The notes under the pieces were generated by a model. It was not told the origin of the DNA and did no database searches. It worked only from the letters and a program-made list of their open reading frames with translations. DNA of 64,000 nt from Eucalyptus grandis (Eukaryota > Streptophyta > Magnoliopsida > Myrtales > Myrtaceae): contig NC_052614.1 of NCBI RefSeq assembly GCF_016545825.1, positions 44,705,212 through 44,769,211 on the forward strand, written 5' to 3'. The stretch's first letter is position 1. Each line of letters opens with the position of its first letter. Both the position numbers and the translations under genes were made by a program. Below, in pieces: positions 44,401 to 54,495 of this stretch.

Positions 44401-45032
44401 GGGAAAATTGTCCAAAATTTTTTAAATCTATTGCATTTTTACCAATTTAGTCATAAACTTTTCAATTTTGTCAATTGAGTCATAAATCTTTTCAAGTTTT
44501 GCTAATTGAGTTTATCCAGTCAATTTTAGCCAGAAATCATAGACGTAAATGTTAGTTTTCCTACGTGACACGGTTGGCATTGACATGGACAATGTTTATA
44601 AAGTTTCTAAAAACTCTGATTTTTTATAATTTTTTACATTTTTCTTCTTTTTTCTTTTTTAGTTTTCCTATATTTTCAGGGTTACTGGCCAACCTTGCCG
44701 CTCACAAGTGAGCGCTTCACAACCCTCACTATGGCCTCACCCCGCAGTCCTCACAATATCCGGGCAAGGGTTGCACACAAGAAAAGGAAAAGAAAACAAA
44801 GATAAATCAAAATAAATCAAAATTATTTATAAAAAAAAATTGTAAAAAATTGTCTACGTTAGTATCAGCTGTCCTATGTGACATTACTAGTGTCTATGTC
44901 AACAATTTTAGATTGAAATTAACCTAACTGACTCAACTATTAAAAGGTTTATGACTTTATTAGAAAAAAATTAAAAGATTTAGAACTGAATTGGTAATAA
45001 CGCAAAAGGTTTAGGACTTTTTGGACAATTTT
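44401..45032. mobile_element. Non-autonomous TIR element, copy 3 of 3 syntenic copies
   Basis: Left end GGGAAAATTGTCCAAAATTT; right end on the other strand AAAAATTGTCCAAAAAGTCC. This copy has lost about a dozen bases just after its right end compared with unit A ('cctataaaatt' is missing). Confidence 0.7.
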
Positions 45033-45412
45033 TGTCATTACACACTGCTTGCTTAGGCACTTATCTGATTGCGGCAATAAACCTCAACTCTACTGATTTG
45101 CAGTCACAGAATGCACTAGAAATACGTCTTGGCGTATGACATTTGACAGGTAAATCCCCCGAAACAAAACATATTGTTTTGCCTCAGCGAGCGAAGATGT
45201 TATTACTGGCATTGGATGAAGCACTTTCTGCATTGGAAATTAAGGCATGACAGTGTAGGAAAGGCTGTGTTCGAAAAGATGGATCTGTTATTGTTTAGGA
45301 ATACTGAGAATCCGCTGCTCACAAAACGGATGTCAAGAGGGGGGAGTAATGGGAGATAATAGAGTTAACAGTCGCAAATTATAACTAACTTCAGGGACAA
45401 ACTCAAAATTTT

Positions 45413-45940
45413 CTTGCTTTTGCCTTGATAGGACTTTGGTCAGGATCATGGATTAATTTAATGACGTAAGTAATTTGGTCATTTCTTTCAATTTATGAGT
45501 ACCATCTGGACGATAAACAAAGATAACAAATTCCACTCATTTTTGTCTTTTCAGAATTTTCAAAGCTTCAACACTAGAGTTGACTGTTTATATGAAATTT
45601 GTGATTAACCGTTGAGGAACATATAAGATTAACATATTATCTAATAGTTGTCATTTTAAGAGCTAATTAATAAGATGCAAGTTGATCCTTTATTCTAAAT
45701 TTGCATACGAACCATATATGTTGATGCTAGGTAATAAAAAGAGATTTTCCTCGGACTTTTCATTTTAAAAGCCAATTGTACGACCATTAAGTCAGCATTT
45801 GTCGTGACCCTCCTAAGGTGAGATCGTTGAGGTGGTCAACAAATTGCCATGCGAGCACGGATTGTCCCTCTTGCATGGTCGCACTTACCCTTGGCTCGGG
45901 TTCTTCCAAACTCTATCAGTCGCAAAATGATTTGACTTGA
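45413..45940. repeat. Right-hand remainder of the ancestral flank block
   Basis: Collinear with 16860-17390 and absent from the end of unit A. Non-coding. Confidence 0.7.
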
Positions 45941-47202
45941 TTAATTTATCACAGATTTATTAGTTTAAGGTTTTGGTGGTCAAAAAAATTAATTTAAACA
46001 GTTGGAGTTTTTCGCGGTATTAATACTAAAATATTTGATATTTCTTTCTTTGTTCTCTCATTTGAAATTGATCACTACAAGACAATTAATTTGCACCATT
46101 CCGATAATCCCATGAATATTTGATTGAGCTCTCTTTTAAATCTGCGGCAATTTACCACCGAAGTGGTCGGTCTAGCGGTAATAGACCCACTAGACCAGCA
46201 GGTTGTCACAAGATCGCAAAATTAAAAACAGGCCGAACCTCTGAAACACTTGTGCTATGTGGCCTAGCTGTCACGGGAGCTCTAGGTCCATGCTAGGGTG
46301 GCCGTTGTGAGCTCTAGTTCAGAGCTGGTCGTCACGAGCTTGACTAGGGTGAGCATCGTACTAGAGCTCGAGTAGTCACAACCTAGTAGAGCCATGAATA
46401 AATTGTGGAAGGAGAAAGAGCGAGTGAGTGAGCAAGCGGCCGAGATTCTTTTGTTTTTTTTTTTCATTTTGTATGATGACGTTAGCTAAATTTTATCCAC
46501 GTCATTATACTCCAACATTATCTGACGGCCATGTTTGTCGGATTTGGCTGAATTTTTTTTTTAATCTCACTCATCTTTTCTACATACATGTGTGCAGTGC
46601 TCAGGAAGACAACCCCAAAGCTGGTACTCTCCGGCCCACCCCACAATCCCTTTACCAACAGGTCCGTATGCCTATGGGCGGATCTAGCTGATTTGGTGTT
46701 AGAAGAATTTGCTCTTAGTTTATGAAATTAGGAGAATTGATTAGACCAATTAAAAATGAAAGGGATAAGTACACATAAATCCTAAAACTTATTGTGAAAG
46801 TGTGATTGAATTTTAACACTTTCAAGAAATTGTAATCAAGTCCCCAAACTTATCAAATTGATACAATTAAGCCCCTAATATTGAACGAAAAATGATTATG
46901 AGTTTTTATTATTTTCTTAAAATGCGTGATGCTAATGTAACCTACACCAAGCACCACATCAGAATTGAAAAAAAAAACTTTAAAAGGAAAAAAGGAAAAG
47001 AAGAGGATGAAACTCAAATTAGTTTCATCATTTCCTTAATAACTCTCCAATCTCCTAGTTCAACCCCAGCTCAGTTTCTCTAGCGGCGACTAAAAACCTC
47101 TAATCACTAGAATTAGCATCCACCAATCACACCAACAATCAACCAATGTTTAAATCAATCAATTAGGGATGAGAATGGATTAATTGACCACAGCATCGAA
47201 AG
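45941..47202. other. Unannotated DNA
   Basis: It contains a stretch of repeated 'gagctctag'/'ctagggt' words (46270-46395) and a segment at 46762-46880 in the style of the small TIR elements ('aaatcctaaaactta', 'tcaagtccccaaactta'). Short open frames have no motif. Confidence 0.4.
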
Positions 47203-48185
47203 TGTTATGGCTATAACTATCACCTAGAGGGGGTGAATAGGTGATTGTGCTAAAATGAAAGAGTTTAAACAAATATTGCAACGAGACAACTTCTGATGAA
47301 GTGGTCAAATCTTACCAGTGCACAATTATACCACAATAAGTAAAATAGTAAGGGATAAAAAAATTGCACACTAAAGATTTTAGTGGTTCAGCTTTTGCAA
47401 GCTTATATCCATTCTCCCACGCTACAATCTATTAGCTAAAATCCACTAGGAAGAACCAATCAGAGGTTATAAATCCTAAGCTACAAGTATTCAAGCTTGT
47501 GTGAACAACTCTTCACACTCTTAGCCTTTAAAGGTTTACACAATATCGCTCAGCATAGACAAATGTATATGATAAAAAACATTCTTAGACTTTGGAATTA
47601 AAAGCTTCAATTCTTGTGAATGTGAATTCTATATCCTTCAGTTTGGAGACCTCCTCTTATACTCCTCCTAGCCCAAGCTCACCATTGGACATATCTCTAG
47701 GAGGATCATCCAGCTAATCTACTTGTTGGCCCTAGATATGGTTGAGAAGCTCTGATTGCTTCAAGATCGCCTAGAGTGAAACTTCCCATATGATTTGCCA
47801 CCCATACAACAATTTGGGTTTCCAAAAGTTGAAAGTTTGTGTTTGGAAAGAACATTTTTCCTCTAATAAGTTGTTTAAGGAAAGTTGAATCTCCAATAGA
47901 TATTAGGAAGACTTTCCTTTTAAAACTCTTTATAAATATGACAAGGAATCCAACCAAATTTCCACTAGTTGTTGCATGGATGATTTACTCCTTCCTAGCC
48001 ATTTGATAAAATATGTAAGCAAGGAAGAATAATCCATGACTCTAATTTTGATTGAAATCGTTTAATTATATTCCATCAAATTTTCCACCTAAAAAATAAT
48101 TTTAATAAAAAAACAAAGCCTCTAAATTTTGTCAATTATCAAAACTACTAAGGGAATGTTTTCTCAATGGAAAGAAGATCCAACA
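47203..48185 (-). mobile_element. Candidate copia-type LTR, minus strand
   Basis: Read on the minus strand it starts TGTTGGATCTTC and ends with CCTATTCACCCCCTCTAGGTG, then GATAGTTATAGCCATAACA. The 'ttcaccccctctaggtg' word also ends the LTRs of the intact copia element (51285 and 59982). The length of about 980 bases is close to those LTRs. No partner LTR or internal region is adjacent. The 5-bp flanks (GAAAG and CCATG) do not match, so it may be truncated. Confidence 0.6.
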
Positions 48186-48187
48186 CC

Positions 48188-48190
<3 letters not shown>

Positions 48191-48234
<44 letters not shown>

Positions 48235-48311
48235 GTGTGTGGACTAGCTTTGTAATAGAAGCCGAAGAAGCCAGTCCACACACTCATCTCTCTCTCTCTC
48301 TCTCTCTCTCA
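48191..48311. repeat. Perfect inverted repeat with (GA)n/(CT)n arms
   Basis: The arm 48208-48245 ends GATGAGTGTGTGGACT. The arm 48273-48310 starts AGTCCACACACTCATC. They are exact reverse complements over about 38 bases, with a 27-base loop. The outer part of the arms is a GA/CT microsatellite. Confidence 0.9.
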
Positions 48312-48989
48312 CTTCCAAGTTTCCTCATCATCTTTTTCATGCTTAAGGCTATGGCAAGGGCAAGCTGGAGTTTCTTCAACCTCACAACCATGGCCCCTTG
48401 GGCTTCATCCTCTTTTTCTTTTTCTTTTTCTTTTTCTTCTTTAATTTATCCTTTTATTTCCTTTTAGTTTTAATTAATTAATTTGATTTATGATGCGATG
48501 CATGGTAGATGCCATTTTGGCACACATGCCTTAAGGAAGTGATAAAAAAAGAAGAAGCTACATTGACATTTTTCATTAACCAAATTAGATACAGTTAACT
48601 GAAGGATTTGACTACACCTATTTGACAAGCATTTGTACTTGATTACATCCTTTGAAATTTTTATAAGTCAATTAAACTTTTGTGACAATTTTTAGGATTT
48701 CTGATGCACCTATCCCAAGGAAAAATGACTAAAATAGAAAAAGCATGAAAATATAAAGAGGAAAAGTATATTGTTTCTCAGTGTTTGACCAACTAATTAG
48801 TCGATGAAGTTTGGTTAGGTGATTTCACTAACTTCATCTAGTAACTGAGTTAATCTAATTGGGTGAGCCTCTAAACAGTTTTTTTGTGAGTGAGACTAGA
48901 GGAAAGCAAACAACTTACCACACATCACAGATGTACATGCATGAGCTGCTTGTATATATAGGAAAAAAAGAAAATAAATCATGGAATAG
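48312..48989. other. No gene; short (CTTTTT)n tract
   Basis: A CTTTTT repeat lies at 48411-48438. The rest is AT-rich and shows no supported feature. Confidence 0.5.
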
Positions 48990-49629
48990 TATATCAGCCA
49001 CATTCTCTTTTACAAACAATTGACTGTAGGATCAACGACATATGATTTTCACCTAACCATGTTAGGAAACAATGAACCTAGGTGTACCAAAACGAATGTG
49101 AGCACATCATCAAATGAGAAATGCTAAATGTTACCGAAGCACTCCCTTGTTGATTTTTGCTTTATTTTCTAGCCAATTGAATATTTCACTATTAAATTAC
49201 ACTTTCATTTAAAAGCTTAAGGTTTTAGAATAATCGACATTAATTCTATAGAATCTCACATCCTATTAGAGCAAAAAGTCAATTCAAATCTTTTTAGGCA
49301 TTATTTACCTCCCCAGTTACATCTAACAACTTAAACTTTTAAAATAGTTGGCACTGCTCCATATTAAATCTCACATAGCCGATTCTAATATTTAAATATT
49401 TATGTACTCTACCTTACATAGGTTAGACTTTTGTCTATATTAAGGCCTGGAAAATATATAATTAGCAATGTGAATAAGGAATCTAGGAAAAATTGAACTC
49501 AAAACCATTACTCCAATACCACATGACAAAGCCAACTATGGTTTAAAATTTAAATATTATAACATTACTAACCCAATTGAGCATGACAATGCCGCATCAT
49601 TGAGTGTTGCCATATATAGTTTTAGCTTC
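48990..49629. repeat. Paralogue of the gene 1 3' flank
   Basis: It shares 'attctcttttacaaacaa', 'gattttcacctaacc.tgttagg' and 'ccacatgacaaagccaact' with 18060-18430, and part of it also with 63640-63740. It leads directly into the pseudogene fragment at 49630. Confidence 0.65.
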
Positions 49630-49845
49630 CCTCCACTTGAAAATCCTCTAGAAGCAACTAGAAGAATCATTTTTCAAGGAGGAAGATTCAATTGAGGCGA
49701 TAGGATCTTCAAAAAGCCTTGGGATGCTGGATTGGTAATTGTCGGTCTTGTGAGCCAAGAGGAGCCACACATGAGTGATGAGCTCACCTCCTCTCATATG
49801 CTGCTGATGAGCTCCCACTTGTTGTCCATCCTCCTCAGTAAACCT
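49630..49845 (-). pseudogene. Truncated pseudogene of a gene 1-type DUF594 protein
   Basis: On the minus strand the frame contains MRGGELITHVWLLLAHKTDN and then a divergent tail ending in SSSLKNDSSSCF, corresponding to the last quarter of gene 1. Upstream of the GGELITH motif the sequence jumps to the counterpart of 'ctcccacttgttgtccatc' (compare 18777), skipping about 75 bases that in gene 1 encode the conserved Cys/His segment. All similarity ends near 49840. Only about 70 codons of the family protein remain. Confidence 0.8.
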
Positions 49846-49959
49846 ATCGAAATGTGTCGAAAATCCATTTATTAACCTATTTTCATTGAAATGGATTATA
49901 AACGGGCACCTAAAATTTAGTAGGCTAGCCATAAATGGGTTGTAAATTTAGTGAATGAC

Positions 49960-50404
49960 GCAGAGCAAGTTCTTTTATCAGCATTTAAGAAGATGAAAGT
50001 GGACAAAATGATACTTGGTACTTGGACACTGGTGCAAGCAACTACATGTGTGGGCGAAGGGAGATGTTTGACAAGTTAGATGAAACAATCAAGGGGAAAG
50101 TGTCATTCAATGATATATACAAAATTCTTGTCAAAGGCAAATGTACAATTCCCATTTGTTTGAAAAAGGGTATACATCAATTTATTACTAATGTTATTAT
50201 GTATCGAAAATGTAAACATTTATCTTGAGTTTGGGATAGTTTTAGGAGAAAGGTTATGTTGTCCACATGAACGATCTTAGACTTGTGCTAAGAGACCAAA
50301 ATAGTAAATTGATTGCAAATGTGAAGATGTTGAAATAAAAATAGAACCATTCTTGACATGATTCGAAGCATGTTAAAAAGCAAAAATTTGCCCAAAGAGT
50401 TTTG
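49960..50404 (+). pseudogene. Older copia element, protease region and integrase stub (left part)
   Basis: A plus-strand frame reads TWYLDTGASNYMCG, the catalytic DTG of a copia aspartic protease (50025-50033), continuing to a stop at 50226. After a frame change, remnants follow up to about 50330. Then sequence equivalent to MLKSKNLPKE of the integrase C-terminal part appears directly before the LTR of the younger element. The integrase core between these is missing, so a deletion preceded or accompanied decay. The element continues at 60021. Confidence 0.75.
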
Positions 50405-51312
50405 TGTTGGAGAAATCCTCGTGAAGTGTTTTGAAGTTGACAAAACGTTTCCATCAGTCTAGTCTGAAGGCTTGCAGACTCTGTTATTTAAAGTCTGAAG
50501 ACCTCCGGACAGCCAGACTCAAGACTCAAAGTCTATCCTCATTGACAGTTTCTAATCCGTTGAAGAAAGGCTATCCAGAACTGGATGTTTCATTAAGGAT
50601 GTGGCCTTATCGACTGGAGAAGATCTCTTGGCTAGATATGACATAACATAATTCTTTATTTGATCATAATTGATTCGAAGATTAAAGATCCGGTGATTGG
50701 CAAAGTAAACTTGGAAGGTTCTACTTATGGAAACCGAGATCCTGATTGTATGGGCGAACAAGATTGATGGGCTATCGACATGTTCCTTTAATAGCTCGAA
50801 TGATCTTCCTAATTGATTCCGTCCAACGGGTAGATTGGAGGAATTCCTTTGGTAAGTGCCAACGGGTAGGATGGCATGAAGGAGTATATAAGGAAGACGT
50901 TCTAGTTGTTCGAGAGAGTGCACGATAGAAGAATTCTAAAGTCTAAAGCTCCTTGTTCTTAGTCAATTCATTCGTTGAGCAAAATCGTGTAAACAAAAGA
51001 GAGTCTATATTCGTGAGAAACCTTGAGGAAGTGTGGTAGAACATCTACACCGTGGAATCAAGGAAAAGCTGTGCTGTAACTTCTCTTTTGTTCATAGTGA
51101 AATCCAGCCGGTGGGCTGTCAGTGCGGAAGAGTGGACGTAGGCTTGGAATAAGCCGAACCACTATAAATCTTGTGTTCATTTCTCTTTCCTATCCTTTAC
51201 TTCGCTTTGATCGTATTTTCTTTTCTATCGATTGCCTAGAATCGCTTCCGTATCTTGAGAATTTGTTTGTGCACCTATTCACCCCCTCTAGGTGCTTATA
51301 CTAGCTATCTCA
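50405..51312 (+). repeat. 5' LTR of the younger copia element
   Basis: 908 bases, TG...CA, with a TATATAA box at 50885-50891. It differs from the 3' LTR by scattered substitutions and by a cluster of one-base indels near 50455-50580. Confidence 0.95.
50885..50891 (+). promoter_or_regulatory. LTR TATA box
   Basis: TATATAA in 'ggagtatataaggaagacg'. The same box is conserved in the 3' LTR at 59588-59594. It probably drives the genomic RNA of the element. Confidence 0.7.
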
Positions 51313-51314
51313 AT

Positions 51315-51326
51315 TGGTATCAGAGC
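51315..51326 (+). promoter_or_regulatory. Primer binding site, initiator tRNA-Met type
   Basis: TGGTATCAGAGC two bases after the LTR end. This is the standard copia primer site complementary to the 3' end of tRNA-Met. Confidence 0.9.
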
Positions 51327-51374
51327 TTGTGTACTCACTTTGTTTGAAGTGTTTTACTTTAGAGTTAAAGATCC

Positions 51375-52226
51375 ATGGCTAGTATGTTGGCTCTAGGGCT
51401 GGTAGAAGGGCAAAGCAATACCAGGCCACCTTACTTTGATGGAAAGGATTACAACATATGGAAAAACAAGATGAAAACGTTCCTAAGATCAAAGGATCCT
51501 CTGGAATGGGACGTTGTAGAAAAAAGAATCATTCCTAAAGCTGCATCTGTCTCAGAAAGAGGAAAAGATGTTGTTGAGTTTAGCGAAATGACTCAGGAAA
51601 AGAAAATCAAGAGACAAGCTCTTGATGTAAAAGCAATTTATTCTTTATATTGTGTTTTATCCCCTACTGAATATAACAGAATATCTTCTTGTGTTACAGC
51701 TAAAGAAGTTTGGGATAGATTACATATTACCTATGAAGGAACCGATCGAGTGAAAGAGACTAGAATCAACATTCTCCTCGGCCAATATGAAGCCTTCAAA
51801 ATGAAACCAGGAGAATCTATAACTGATATGTTTAGTCATTTTACAGATATTGTGAACGGTCTTGAAAATCAAGGTCAACCAATTTCTGATCCCATGAAAG
51901 TAAACAAGCTACTGCGTGGACTCTCCAAGGATTGGAATCACATAAATACCTCAATCAGAGAGACCCAAAGAATCATGCCTCTATCTGTTGATGAGTTGGT
52001 CGGGACTCTTCAGTCTTATGAAGTAGAACGAATCAATGAAGACGAAGACCCTAAAGGTAAGAAATCCATTGCATTAAAATCTAATGATGATTCTGATGTT
52101 ACAGATTCTGAAGACGATATGGATGATGAGGAACTTGCTCTCATGATAAGAAGATTCAGAAAGCTGAACAAAAAAAGGAAGAAGATTCAATCCAAAGAAA
52201 CAAAGTTTTCAAAAGCAACAGACTAA
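51375..52226 (+). CDS. Copia gag, N-terminal 283 aa intact, then truncated
   Basis: Starts MASMLALGLVEGQSNTRPPY and has the gag features PYFDGKDYNIWKNKM, then YEAFKMKPGESITDMFSHF and LLRGLSKDW, as in the UBN2-type gag of SIRE-like copia elements. It encodes the nucleocapsid precursor that forms the particle around the element RNA. The frame ends at 52226, just before a degraded zinc knuckle (around 52270, first Cys replaced and frame broken). The start is the first ATG after the primer site. The rest of gag continues in other frames to about 53040. Confidence 0.85.
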   Translation: MASMLALGLVEGQSNTRPPYFDGKDYNIWKNKMKTFLRSKDPLEWDVVEKRIIPKAASVSERGKDVVEFSEMTQEKKIKRQALDVKAIYSLYCVLSPTEYNRISSCVTAKEVWDRLHITYEGTDRVKETRINILLGQYEAFKMKPGESITDMFSHFTDIVNGLENQGQPISDPMKVNKLLRGLSKDWNHINTSIRETQRIMPLSVDELVGTLQSYEVERINEDEDPKGKKSIALKSNDDSDVTDSEDDMDDEELALMIRRFRKLNKKRKKIQSKETKFSKATD

Positions 52227-53060
52227 GTCTGTTGAAGATGATGAATCAAACAAAGATCTAGTCTCGCTTTGAATGTAAGAAAAAGGGACACATCGTACCC
52301 AACCTGTCCTCTTCTAGGAAGAAGAAAGGAAAAACTGAAAAGTACCGAAAAGCTCTTAAAGCTGAAACATGGAGTGATACGAGTGTGAAGAAAGTGATGA
52401 TGATTATGCCAATATATGTCTGATGGCACAATCGGATTCAGATTCAAATTCCGAGACAGATTTAGACTCATAAAGCGAATTTGAGGTAAGTAACTTCAAA
52501 ATCCCTGTTAAGGTTTCAAAGTATATTGATGAATTGTGTTTCAGTCTTAAGACTTCTCTTAAAAGAATTTCCGAACTCAAGAAAGAAAATTCTGCTTTAA
52601 AACAACAGGAAAGTATTTTGAAAGAAAAGGTGAAAAGTTTAGACAAGAATGTTTCTTCTCTTAAAGAAAGTGAAGATATTTGTTAAAAGAAAATGCATTC
52701 TTGAAAAGAGATATCTCAAATGTTTCCAAAAGATTTTCTATAGGATCTGAGAAACTAGAAAAAATTCTTTCTGTTCAAAGACCTTATTTTAATAAATCTG
52801 GTTTGGGAATGACTGCTGAAACCATTCCTTTAATTGATTTTCCTAAAGTAAAGGAACGAATCAAGCAAAGACCCACAAGAGATGCTTACAAAAATCATTT
52901 TAAAAGGATCTTTGTAAAACCAGTAGGTCGCAATGCTCTCAGATGCTCAAAGTGCAAAAGTGCATATCATTTTGAAAAAGAATGTCCTATGATTTGGAAA
53001 CATGTTAAAAAGGTATGAGCAAAAACCGCATATCATACTAACACCAATGGACCCAAGAAA
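52227..53060 (+). pseudogene. Copia gag, C-terminal part, frameshifted
   Basis: Separated open pieces hold a Lys/Glu-rich coiled-coil-like stretch (52540-52760) and a CCHC zinc knuckle, CSKCKSAYHFEKEC, near 52940-52985. The two-knuckle gag is consistent with the SIRE lineage. Stops at several points mean no continuous protein. Confidence 0.75.
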
Positions 53061-53106
53061 ATATGGGTACCAAAGAAGGTTTGAGTTTCTTTTTTAAATG
53101 TAGGTC

Positions 53107-53460
53107 ACTATCAAGAAAAAGGTAAAATGGTATCTGGATAGTGGATGCTCAAGACTATCAAGAAAAAGGTAAAATGGTATCTGGATAGTGGATGCTCAAG
53201 ACACATGACAGGAGACTCAAATTACTTCATAAAGCTTCTTCGAGTAAATGGTGGAAAAGTTTCTTTTGGAGGAAACAACAAAGGAAAAATTGTGGGATTT
53301 GGAACTGTAAAGATTGGAAATCTCAAAATCAGCAATGTTTCATTAGTGGAAGGACTCAATTACAATTTGCTCAGTATTAGTCAGCTATGTGATACTGGTT
53401 TCAAAATGAACTTTCAAGAGGGAATATGTTCTGGAATTAGTAAAGATTCTATTCAGTGAT
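53107..53460 (+). pseudogene. Copia protease, broken by a 47-bp tandem duplication
   Basis: WYLDSGCSRHMTG is the catalytic aspartate region of the copia aspartic protease, normally cutting gag-pol. The 47 bases that encode it are repeated exactly back to back (53107-53153 and 53154-53200). Because 47 is not a multiple of three, the duplication shifts the frame at the active site. The frame after it stays open to 53459. Confidence 0.85.
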
Positions 53461-53462
53461 TC

Positions 53463-54480
53463 ATGGGTCGAAGACATGGAAATATCTACCTCTTGGATGT
53501 GAAACCAGATGAATCACAATGTCTAATCTCAATCCAAGACGAAGCAAACTTATGGCACAGAAAGCTTGGGCACGTCAATATGAAACAAATAGCCAAAATC
53601 TCAACAAAGAAGCTTGTTCGTGGTCTACCCAATTTATCTTATCAAAAGTTTGATCTATGTACACCATGTATATTGGGAAAACAGGTAAGAAATTCCTTTA
53701 AACCAATAAATCAAGTTTCCACTAACCGTGTACTGTAGCTTCTGCATATGGATCTTTTTGGACCAACCAGAACGCAAAGCATTGGAGGTAAGAAATACTG
53801 CCTGGTAATTGTGGATGATTACTCACGATTCACTTGGGTATATTTCTTGGCAAGTAAGTCTCAAACCTTCTCTTACTTTGAAAAGTTTGCTAAAAAGGTT
53901 CAAAATGAAAAATGGTATGTTATCTCGAGTATAAGAACAGATCATGGAGGTGAGTTTGAAAATCATGATTTTACAAAATTCTGTGATGAATCTGGTTTTC
54001 AGCATGTATTCTCCTCTCCATATACTCCAGAGCAAAATGGAGTTGTGGAAAGAAAGAATAGATCTCTTCAAGAAATGGCTAGAACTCTTTTAATTGAAAG
54101 TAACATATCTTCACGTTTTTGGGCTGAAGCAGTTTCTACAAAGATGTTACATTATAAATAGAGTTTTTCTAAGGCCTATTCGGAGAAAACCCCTATGAAC
54201 TATTCAAAGAAAAGAAGCCTATTGTTTCATATTTTCATGTATTTGGATGCAAATGTTTTATACTGAAAAATGCAAATGATCGAATTGGTAAGTTTGAAGA
54301 AAAGTCAGATGAAGGTATCTTCCTTGGATATTCAACCACAAGCAAAGCGTACAGAGTCTACAACAAGAAGACTCAAATAGTGGAAGAATCAATGAATGTT
54401 AAATTCCAAGACTCTATGCAAAATGAATCCATTCGACTCATCTTGAAGAATCTCAACTCCGTCCAGACTCTACAAAGTCT
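53463..54480 (+). pseudogene. Copia integrase, nearly complete but frameshifted
   Basis: The zinc domain is visible as LWHRKLGHVN followed by LCTPCILGKQ (53550-53690). After an in-frame stop near 53737 the core follows with HMDLFGP, RTDHGGEF and PEQNGVVERKN, i.e. the three catalytic acids D, D and E. The frame stops at 54161 and continues in another frame with a GYSTTSKAYRVYN segment near 54330. The enzyme inserted the cDNA into the host genome when the element was active. Confidence 0.9.
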
Positions 54481-54495
54481 AAAATAACTCAGACT

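Larger units (their letters stand above)
37484..45412. repeat. Tandem duplication, unit B (~7.93 kb including a 2.37-kb insertion)
   Basis: Without the LTR insertion at 38264-40633 and its 5-bp duplication, the length falls to about 5.55 kb, equal to unit A. The order is 3' flank, gene 3, 5' flank, TIR element. Beyond 45412 the homology to unit A ends, but homology to the older block at 16860-17490 goes on to about 45930. Unit B therefore keeps the ancestral right-hand side. Confidence 0.9.

Noticed and set aside
46155..46240. Possible tRNA-derived SINE ('ggtcggtctagcggtaatagacc')
   Set aside because: The first part suggests a tRNA arm, but there is no good B box, A tail or flanking duplication.
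47200..47300. Possible attachment of the minus-strand LTR to a full element
   Set aside because: No primer site, polypurine tract or coding domain is found on either side, so only a lone LTR is annotated.
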